Positions 1-5,475 of a stretch of DNA of 9,835 nucleotides are shown here, one piece after another (the stretch's first letter is position 1; every line of letters starts with the position of its first letter). The position numbers were made by a program, and so were the translations under genes. The stretch comes from Collinsella aerofaciens (GTDB lineage: Bacteria; Actinomycetota; Coriobacteriia; Coriobacteriales; Coriobacteriaceae), in the NCBI GenBank assembly GCA_905213725.1, contig CAJMJM010000070.1:1-9835 (forward strand), in the 5' to 3' direction. The notes below the pieces were generated by a model that was given only the letters and a program-made list of their open reading frames with translations, did not search any database and had not been told where the DNA came from.

Positions 1-170
1 CTATTCTCACATTTTGTTCTCTGCGGCTCGTGCGTAATCTACTAAATCCTTGCGCCTGCCCTTTGGCGGCGCGGCCTGTGTTGACTTTGGGGCAGCCAGG
101 GTTGCCGTTGGCCGGCGCGCCCCACGCATAACCCTTATGTCGGTGGGCTGATGTGTTGCATCCCTGAGGG
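1..170. other. Intergenic stretch without a recognisable gene
   Basis: No convincing ORF is present: the minus frame that has TAG at position 1 meets another stop two codons upstream. This is the 3' flank of the aminotransferase gene, which is read leftward. One GC-rich imperfect hairpin at about 52-72 (GCGCCTGCC against GGCGGCGC, one bulged base) could help end transcription, but no T tract follows it on the minus strand. A terminator call here is therefore weak. Confidence 0.4.
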
Positions 171-1307
171 CTACAAGGTTGAAATGAAGGTGGACAGGCG
201 GCGGAGGCCTTCGTCCAGGTCTTTGTCGGAAACGCAGTAGCTGAGGCGGATATGGCCTTCGGTTCCGAAGCAGTTTCCGGGAACTAGGGCTACGTTTGCC
301 TCTTTGATGGCTTTGATGCAGAAGTCTTCGCTGGTTAGGCCGAACTTTTTGATGCTCGGGAAAGTGTAGAAGGCTCCTGCGGGCTCTACTACGTCGAGGC
401 CCATGGCGTTTAAGGCTTCGAGTACGCGCTCGCGGCGGGCTCGGTAGACTTCGAGCATGGGAGCGGGGTCGACGGTCAGAGCTCGAGCTGCGGCGTCCAT
501 CTCAAATGAAACGGCGCTCGATACTAAGTATTGGTGGGCCTTTGCGATCTCGGCGATGACGGGTGCCGCTGCCGCGAGCCAGCCCAGGCGCCAGCCGGTC
601 ATGGCCCAGGGCTTGGAGAAGCTCTCGATGACTACCGTCTGCTCACGCAGCTCCGGGTGGCGCTGGGCAAAGCGCTCGTAGTCGTCCACGTAGACCAGGC
701 GGTTGTATACGTCGTCGCAGATCACGTAGATGCCCGCCTGCTCTGCCACGTGTGCCACGGCGTCGAGCGATGCCGCGTTGAGGATGCAGCCTGTAGGATT
801 GTTGGGCGTGCAGATGACGATGGCCTTAGTCGCCGGCGTCACGCAAGCACGAAGTGCGTCCTCGTCGATCTGAAATTGCGCAGGCTCCGTATCCAAAAAG
901 ACCGCCTTGGCGTGATTGGCCACGACGATGCTCTCGTACAGGCCAAAGGCCGGCGTGGGGATGATGACCTCGTCGCCTGGATTGAGCATAGCCATAAACG
1001 TAGCCGACAGGGCCTCAGTCGCACCATCGGTCAGGATGACCTCGTCAGCAGAAAACGAAAGGCCCGCGTCGCCCATATATGCGGACAGCGCCTCGCGCAG
1101 GGCAGGGCGACCGTTGTTGGGCGGATAATGCGTGTCACCGCGGTCCAGCGCGGCGGTCACCTCGGCGCTAATCACGTCGGGCGTGGGAAAATCGGGCTCG
1201 CCGAGCGCAAGCGCGATGCACCCTGGGTGCTGGGCAGCGAGCGCGTTAATCCGACGGATGCCGGAGGGCTTGAGCGTGGCAAGCGAAGTATTCATGGGCA
1301 GGCGCAT
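171..1307 (-). CDS. Class I/II PLP-dependent aminotransferase
   Basis: A 378-residue cytoplasmic fold-type I aminotransferase, the normal length for the AspC/PatA-like group. It should transfer an amino group between an amino acid and a 2-oxo acid through pyridoxal phosphate. The substrate-entry segment ALGEPDFPTP lies near residue 34, and TDGATEAL near 93 would contact the cofactor phosphate. PNNPTG is at 168-173, D198 and Y201 sit in ICDDVY, and the Schiff-base lysine K232 is in SFSKPWAMTGWRLGW. R354 in HIRLSYC would bind the substrate carboxylate, so all expected catalytic positions are present. The first ATG is preferred because AAAGGA lies five bases upstream; the internal ATG at residue 5 is too far from it. 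The gene is divergent from the 219-residue protein gene. Aspartate, aromatic or alanine specificity cannot be told from the sequence, so no symbol is given. Confidence 0.93.
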   Translation of the reverse strand: MRLPMNTSLATLKPSGIRRINALAAQHPGCIALALGEPDFPTPDVISAEVTAALDRGDTHYPPNNGRPALREALSAYMGDAGLSFSADEVILTDGATEALSATFMAMLNPGDEVIIPTPAFGLYESIVVANHAKAVFLDTEPAQFQIDEDALRACVTPATKAIVICTPNNPTGCILNAASLDAVAHVAEQAGIYVICDDVYNRLVYVDDYERFAQRHPELREQTVVIESFSKPWAMTGWRLGWLAAAAPVIAEIAKAHQYLVSSAVSFEMDAAARALTVDPAPMLEVYRARRERVLEALNAMGLDVVEPAGAFYTFPSIKKFGLTSEDFCIKAIKEANVALVPGNCFGTEGHIRLSYCVSDKDLDEGLRRLSTFISTL

Positions 1308-1400
1308 GGCGTTCCTTTCGTAAGGGTTGCACTAGGATAGCGCGGCGAGGCGCCGCCAGACGGTGTAACCTAAACGGAAACCAACCGGAAAGGAGGCGGC
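1308..1400. promoter_or_regulatory. Divergent intergenic region with GC hairpin
   Basis: This 93-bp gap must carry the start signals for both flanking genes. It holds a Shine-Dalgarno site on each side: AAAGGA on the minus strand at about 1314-1318, and AAAGGAGG on the plus strand at about 1389-1396. A perfect 6-bp stem, GCGGCG-agg-CGCCGC, lies at 1342-1356. I could not place a convincing pair of -35 and -10 boxes on either strand; TATCCT on the minus strand near 1334-1339 is the best -10-like hexamer and has no good partner. Confidence 0.4.
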
Positions 1401-2060
1401 ATGGAGACGATCGCGCGCGGCGATGTACCAAAAACGTTGCAGACCATTGCGTATATCAGCATTCCCGATAGCGCCGATCTTGAGTTTTTGCTTTGGGACC
1501 TCCAGGATGCCATCGCGGCCTATGCACAGCTTTCTGGCACCACGCTCCCCCGCCCGATCGATTTGGAAGCGGATGATGCCGGTGCAGTCGATGGCATCGT
1601 GCTAGCCATTGAAGATGTGGCTGACGATGAGACGTTGACAGCTATCGAGCAGGCGCTTGAGCGCTTTGGCGGTACGGGAACGCGCGTCTATGCCGCGATT
1701 CGAGCCGCACAAGAGGGCGCTAAGCAGGCGCGCGGGACCGCCGTTCGTCTGCACGAGGCATGTGAGCGCCTTGACCAATTGTGGTGTGGCGGCGTTGTCG
1801 TCTGTGCCGGCAGCGGTATTGCGGCGCTTCGCCACTCCCCGCGTATGGGTCTCTTGCGTCGACCACTTTCAGAAGCGATGGATAAGCTTGTGGGCGCTGT
1901 GCGCATGGGCTGCTCCATTGAGCATGCGCAGCTGCTTGGCGGTGGCAATGCCGGTAGCGTCGATGCCGACGGCATGGTGCGCGCTAGGCCCGCTGTGCCC
2001 GCACTAATCTGGCGCGCCATCATCAAACGCCTCGGCGCCCGTGCCCAATCAGATATCTAA
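1401..2060 (+). CDS. Uncharacterised 219-aa protein, possibly flavodoxin-fold
   Basis: I do not recognise this protein with confidence. It is 219 residues, soluble, with no signal peptide or membrane segment. The start is well supported by AAAGGAGG seven bases before the ATG. Strand-helix alternation is visible: TIAYISIP near residue 15, VDGIVLAIED at 63-72, TRVYAAIRAAQEG at 94-106, and WCGGVVVCAGSGIAAL at 128-143 followed by RMGLLRRPLSEAMDKLVGAVRMG at 148-170. The last two blocks resemble the C-terminal half of NAD(P)H-dependent FMN reductase or flavodoxin-like proteins, where a Gly-rich strand is followed by a helix. The usual N-terminal flavin phosphate-binding loop (GSPR-like) is missing, so flavin binding is doubtful. 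Cysteines sit at 121, 129, 135 and 171 without a clear metal motif. The gene is alone on the plus strand, and its stop lies one base from the converging glycosylase stop. Confidence 0.8.
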   Translation: METIARGDVPKTLQTIAYISIPDSADLEFLLWDLQDAIAAYAQLSGTTLPRPIDLEADDAGAVDGIVLAIEDVADDETLTAIEQALERFGGTGTRVYAAIRAAQEGAKQARGTAVRLHEACERLDQLWCGGVVVCAGSGIAALRHSPRMGLLRRPLSEAMDKLVGAVRMGCSIEHAQLLGGGNAGSVDADGMVRARPAVPALIWRAIIKRLGARAQSDI

Positions 2061-2061
2061 A

Positions 2062-2625
2062 TTAGCGAGCGCCCCAGTCAACGGCCTCGCGCCAGCGCCC
2101 AACAAGACGCTCTAGGCGCCACGCCGCGTTAGCGGGACTAGTTGACGGCAATACGACAGCGGGCAGGCCTGTCCGCTCCTGTAGATAGCGCTTATAGAGG
2201 CGCCCCGCCGTACCTCCGTTGCATACCACCTGCTCAATAGGCGCATTGCACGCAAAGAGCTCGATATGTGCCGGCACAACGTTCCGACTGCACGCGTCAC
2301 TCGAGCCCTTGATGTCGCAGCTCCCGATCACGTCCCACAGGGCCACGCCGCCGTTAAGCAGCATGGAGCGCTTGGCGGCAATCGAGGCATCGAGCGTCGC
2401 AGGCTCACTGCCTGCCAAAAGGTCGCCCTCGTTGGGCGGCACGGACACACCGAGGCATGCGGCTATCACGCGCCAAAAGCGGTTCTGCGGATTGCCATAG
2501 TAGAAGGCATTGGCGCGCGAGAGCACCGAGGGAAACGACCCCAGCACCAAAACGCGCGAGCGCTCGTCAAACACGGGCTCAAACCCATGCTCAATATGTT
2601 GATAGCCCTCGTCCGTCGCGGCCAC
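2062..2625 (-). CDS. DNA-deoxyinosine glycosylase (UDG superfamily, family 6 type)
   Basis: A 187-residue base-excision repair enzyme expected to remove hypoxanthine, the product of adenine deamination, from DNA. Family signatures are visible: VLVLGSFPSVLS at 25-36, FYYGNPQNRFWRVI at 41-54, ALWDVIGSCDIKGSSD at 95-110, and the C-terminal PSTSPANA at 160-167. The GNPQN asparagine region corresponds to the catalytic area of family 6 hypoxanthine-DNA glycosylases; the functional call rests on that family knowledge. The start is a GTG at 2623-2625, served by GAGGG eight bases upstream inside the end of the preceding gene. Its start is only 3 nt from the amylase stop, so the two are likely co-transcribed, with no obvious functional link. 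A mismatch-uracil glycosylase activity is the main alternative. Confidence 0.88.
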   Translation of the reverse strand: MAATDEGYQHIEHGFEPVFDERSRVLVLGSFPSVLSRANAFYYGNPQNRFWRVIAACLGVSVPPNEGDLLAGSEPATLDASIAAKRSMLLNGGVALWDVIGSCDIKGSSDACSRNVVPAHIELFACNAPIEQVVCNGGTAGRLYKRYLQERTGLPAVVLPSTSPANAAWRLERLVGRWREAVDWGAR

Positions 2626-2628
2626 GAG

Positions 2629-4005
2629 CTAGACCCTCAGCAGATAACGCACCTCATAGGGCGCAAGTTCAAGGGAGCCCGGCAGCTCGACCGTGGGCAC
2701 GTCGTCGGCAAGCAGGTCGACGAAGGAACCGTTGAGCTCGCCGGCGGTGAAGGTATAGGGCTCGTTCACGGCATTGACCGCCACGAGTACCGTCGCGTCA
2801 TCGCAGGCGCGCTCGAACAGCAGCTGCTTGTTCTGTATCACCACGTTGCGGTACGCGCCGTAGTTGAGAGCACGGGCCGCCGCGTCGTCGGTCGAGCGCA
2901 GGTGCGCGAGCTGCTTGATGAAGGTCGTCAGCTCGTTGGGCGCAGGCATATCGAGCGCAGGCCGCAGCGCCCAGTCGCCATCGGGACCGCCCTTTTCGCC
3001 GGCAATCCCCCACTCGCTGCCGTAGTAGACGCACGGGATGCCCGGCATGCCAAACAGCATGCCATAGGCGGGACGCAGGCACGACTTGTCGGTGAGGATG
3101 CTTGCTAGGCGCGGCACGTCGTGGTTGTCGACAAACGACAGCAGGTGTTTGCCGCGGTAGATGCACCACGGGTCACCGCAAAACTGACGGTGAAGAGAGT
3201 GAGCTATCTCGAACATTTTGACAGAAATAAAGCTGGAGTACAGGGCCTTGTGGCACTCGTAGTTGGTGCAGGAGTCGAGCATTTCGTCGCTGACGATCTG
3301 GTTGTAGTCGCCGTGGAGCGTCTCGCCGATCAGCACAAAGTCGGGCTTGAGCTCACGGGTAAAGGCGTGCAGGCGGCGCATGAAGTCGCGGTCGAGCATA
3401 TAGGCAACGTCCAAGCGCAGGCCGTCGACGCCAAAGACCTCGGCCCAGCGACGCACGGACTCAAGCAGGTAATCGACCACGGCGGGATTTTGCAGGTTGA
3501 GCTTCACAAGCTCGAAATGGCCCTCCCAGCCCTCGTACCAAAAGCCGTCGCCGTAGCAGGAGTCGCCGTCAAAGCTAATGTGGAACCAGTCCTTGTACGG
3601 TGAGTCCCACTTGCGCTCCTGCACATCGCGGAAGGCCCAAAAACCGCGGCCGACGTGGTTGAAGACGGCATCGAGCACCACGCGGATGCCATGGGCATGC
3701 AGCGTGTCGCATACGGCGGCAAAGTCGGTATCCCCACCCAGGCGGCGGTCGATATGACGCAGGCTGCGTGTATCGTAGCCGTGGCTATCGGACTCGAGCG
3801 GCGGGTTGATCAGCACAGCGCCAACGCCGAGTTCCTGCAGGTAGTCGGCCCACTTGGCGATTTTCATAATGGGAGCATCGGGGTTAGGAGCAACGTTGAC
3901 GGCCTGGGCAAGCTCGTCCTCGGCAACGGGTGCGGCGTTTTCGTGCGGAGCTCCACAGAAGCCCAGCGGATAGATCTGATAGAACGTCGTCTCGTATGCC
4001 CACAT
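2629..4005 (-). CDS. GH13 alpha-amylase family glycoside hydrolase, cytoplasmic
   Basis: A 458-residue alpha-glucan-acting enzyme of glycoside hydrolase family 13. The (beta/alpha)8 barrel starts at once (FYQIYPLGF at 8-16), with no signal peptide and no N-terminal carbohydrate-binding module, so it should act inside the cell on imported maltodextrins or on glycogen fragments. All four GH13 motifs are intact: DAVFNH at 112-117; GLRLDVA at 195-201 with Arg197 and nucleophile Asp199; acid/base Glu228 in LIGETLHG; and FVDNHD at 291-296 with His295 and Asp296. A short beta domain ends in VRYLLRV. The length is short compared with neopullulanases or cyclomaltodextrinases, which carry an extra N-terminal domain. 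GGGAGG... more exactly GGGAGG, five bases before the ATG, supports the start. The glycosylase gene follows 3 nt after the stop. Exact bond specificity (alpha-amylase, maltogenic or cyclomaltodextrinase-like) cannot be read from sequence. Confidence 0.92.
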   Translation of the reverse strand: MWAYETTFYQIYPLGFCGAPHENAAPVAEDELAQAVNVAPNPDAPIMKIAKWADYLQELGVGAVLINPPLESDSHGYDTRSLRHIDRRLGGDTDFAAVCDTLHAHGIRVVLDAVFNHVGRGFWAFRDVQERKWDSPYKDWFHISFDGDSCYGDGFWYEGWEGHFELVKLNLQNPAVVDYLLESVRRWAEVFGVDGLRLDVAYMLDRDFMRRLHAFTRELKPDFVLIGETLHGDYNQIVSDEMLDSCTNYECHKALYSSFISVKMFEIAHSLHRQFCGDPWCIYRGKHLLSFVDNHDVPRLASILTDKSCLRPAYGMLFGMPGIPCVYYGSEWGIAGEKGGPDGDWALRPALDMPAPNELTTFIKQLAHLRSTDDAAARALNYGAYRNVVIQNKQLLFERACDDATVLVAVNAVNEPYTFTAGELNGSFVDLLADDVPTVELPGSLELAPYEVRYLLRV

Positions 4006-4040
4006 AGCAACCTCCCGGTAAGCTCAACACAACGACATCC

Positions 4041-4046
4041 ATTGTA
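4041..4046 (-). promoter_or_regulatory. Possible -10 box for the amylase-glycosylase pair
   Basis: On the minus strand TACAAT lies 35 bases before the amylase ATG and matches the sigma-70 type -10 consensus at five of six positions. No good -35 hexamer is found at 16-18 bp, so this is a weak call. The preceding palindrome probably ends upstream transcription, so a promoter in this short gap is expected. Confidence 0.3.
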
Positions 4047-4076
4047 TGCCCAGCTTGTATCCTCTCCCCCAAAATA

Positions 4077-4143
4077 AGTTGCGGTGGAATAGTTCCTGTC
4101 TGGGCCTTCAGAAGCCTTAAACAGGAACTATTCCACCGCAACT
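4077..4143 (-). repeat. 67-bp perfect-arm palindrome, copy 1 (probable terminator)
   Basis: Two 23-bp arms at 4077-4099 and 4121-4143 are exact reverse complements, around a 21-nt centre that itself contains the small palindrome CTTCAGAAG. The arm core is TGCGGTGGAATAGTTCCT. It lies 15 bases after the sotB stop. Read on the minus strand, the hairpin is followed by TATTTTGGGG, so it could terminate sotB transcription. A second diverged copy at 8214-8282 has the same core and the same position relative to its upstream gene, which marks this as a dispersed repeat and not a one-off terminator. It resembles REP or small-MITE elements in form; no transposase is in the window. Confidence 0.85.
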
Positions 4144-4158
4144 GATGAGGGGACGTGA

Positions 4159-5355
4159 TTAGGCGACGGGCTTGGCGCGGCGGATGGCCGGAAACAGCAC
4201 GGTGATGGCGAGGATGACGCCCACGACGGCAATCGCCCCGCCCACAAAGCCGATCCAGGCGATACCGGGACCCGCACCCACGGCTCCGCCGCTCGCGGTA
4301 CCCGAGCCGATACCGAGGTTGAACAGGCCCGAGAAGATCGACATGGCGACGGCCGACGAATCTGCCGGCGTGTGCTTGATGAGCTCGGCCTGAAACGCCA
4401 CGTTAAAGGCCGTGGCGCAGCAACCCCACAGTGCGCAGACGGCAAGCACTGTCACGAGCGACGATGCGGCCGGCCCCATGAGCAGCAGGGCCACCGGCAC
4501 GCCGGAGAGCGTGATAGCAAGGAACGGAAAACGGTGCCCGTCGAACAGGCGGCTGAACAGCCAGCTGCCCACCAAGCCGGAACAGCCAAACGCCGTCAGC
4601 GTCATGGTGATGGCGCCCGCATCGACGTGCGCGACCTGCGCCAGGAAGGGCTCGATATAGCTGTAGCTTGCGTAATAGCCGGTCGCCATGAAGACCGTGA
4701 CTGCGTAGAGCGCGATGAGGAGCGGGTTCTTGAGCAGCTCGGGCAGCTGTTTGACGGTAAAGCGCTCACCCGCCGGCATGGCCGGGAACACCGCTGCCTG
4801 GTAGACGACCGCGATGGCTGAGAGGCCCCCGACCACGGCAAACGTCATGCGCCAGCCCACGGCCAAGCCAATGGCGCGACCGAGAGGCAGGCCAAAGATC
4901 TGCGCGATGGACGAGCCCGTGGCGATCATGCTGATGGCGAGCGCGCCGTGGCGAGTGTCGACCAGGCGCGAGGCCATAATCGAGGCGACTGACCAGAACA
5001 CGGCATGTGCGCAAGCGACCACCAGGCGCGCGCAGACCAGGATGGGATAGGTCGGCGCCACAGCGGACAGGAACTGACCGAGCGAGAACACGGCAAGCAC
5101 GCCCAGCAGCATCCGCTTAAACTCGAAACGCGAAGCGAACACCATGAGCGGCAACGACAGCAGCATGACGCCCCAGGCATAGACCGAGATCATGATGCCC
5201 GCCTGGGCCTCGGTGAGCGAGAACGACGCGGCGATATCAGTCAAAAGGCCGATGGGCATAAACTCCGACGTGTTGAACACGAACGCACAGCAGGTGAGCC
5301 CGACGAGTGGGAGCCACTGCCTGAGCGTGATGCCGTCTTGCCTTGCCTGAGTCAT
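4159..5355 (-). CDS. SotB-like MFS sugar efflux transporter
   Basis: A 398-residue, 12-helix inner-membrane transporter of the major facilitator superfamily, DHA1 type. It closely resembles Escherichia coli SotB (YdeA), which exports arabinose and other sugars by proton antiport; I judge this from remembered motifs. These are FVFNTSEFMPIGLL at residues 25-38, ISVYAWGVMLLSLPLM at 56-71, AHAVFWS at 116-122, ATGSSIAQIFGLPLGRAIG near 145-163, and GWRMTF at 167-172. ASYSYIEPF and a late IFSGLFNLGIGSG segment also match. The start at 5355 is chosen because GGAG lies nine bases upstream; a longer in-frame reading to 5451 would run through the hairpin at 5401-5434. It is separated from feoAB by that hairpin and probably has its own promoter. 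Substrate remains uncertain: drugs, purines or arabinose-like sugars are all possible in this group. Confidence 0.88.
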   Translation of the reverse strand: MTQARQDGITLRQWLPLVGLTCCAFVFNTSEFMPIGLLTDIAASFSLTEAQAGIMISVYAWGVMLLSLPLMVFASRFEFKRMLLGVLAVFSLGQFLSAVAPTYPILVCARLVVACAHAVFWSVASIMASRLVDTRHGALAISMIATGSSIAQIFGLPLGRAIGLAVGWRMTFAVVGGLSAIAVVYQAAVFPAMPAGERFTVKQLPELLKNPLLIALYAVTVFMATGYYASYSYIEPFLAQVAHVDAGAITMTLTAFGCSGLVGSWLFSRLFDGHRFPFLAITLSGVPVALLLMGPAASSLVTVLAVCALWGCCATAFNVAFQAELIKHTPADSSAVAMSIFSGLFNLGIGSGTASGGAVGAGPGIAWIGFVGGAIAVVGVILAITVLFPAIRRAKPVA

Positions 5356-5388
5356 ATATAACGTCTCCAATCGTTTTGAGCGGAGGCG

Positions 5389-5417
5389 ATTATATAGCAA
5401 CGGCCCCGCATCCGTCA
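5389..5417 (-). promoter_or_regulatory. Candidate sotB promoter
   Basis: On the minus strand TATAAT (5389-5394) is a perfect -10 hexamer; one register over, TGCTATATA has the form of an extended -10. The best -35-like hexamer, CTGACG, is 18 bp upstream and is poor. The upstream part lies inside the loop and arm of the feoAB terminator hairpin. The -10 is 33 bases before the sotB ATG, a normal leader length. Confidence 0.45.
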
Positions 5418-5434
5418 GTACAGAAGCGGGGCCG
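5401..5434 (-). terminator. Probable feoAB terminator hairpin
   Basis: A perfect 9-bp GC stem (CGGCCCCGC at 5401-5409 and GCGGGGCCG at 5426-5434) encloses a 16-nt loop, 41 bases past the feoAB stop. On the feoAB strand only TTGCTATATA follows, not a clean T run, so termination may be partial or Rho-assisted. The stem is strong enough to be a deliberate element. Confidence 0.6.
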
Positions 5435-5475
5435 AAAACAATTCGATACACAGAGGTTGCGTCGTCAATTCATAA

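Noticed and set aside
531..1340. Plus-strand open frame of 269 codons opposite the aminotransferase
   Set aside because: It is antisense to a gene with all catalytic motifs intact, has no family resemblance, and long antisense frames are usual in GC-rich coding DNA.
2266..3108. Plus-strand open frame of 280 codons over the glycosylase and amylase genes
   Set aside because: It spans two well-supported minus-strand genes, has low-complexity Arg/His/Gly composition and matches nothing known.
5356..5451. 32-residue N-terminal extension of the MFS transporter
   Set aside because: It would be translated through the feoAB terminator hairpin and the -10 box; the ATG at 5355 has a Shine-Dalgarno site and gives the usual SotB length.
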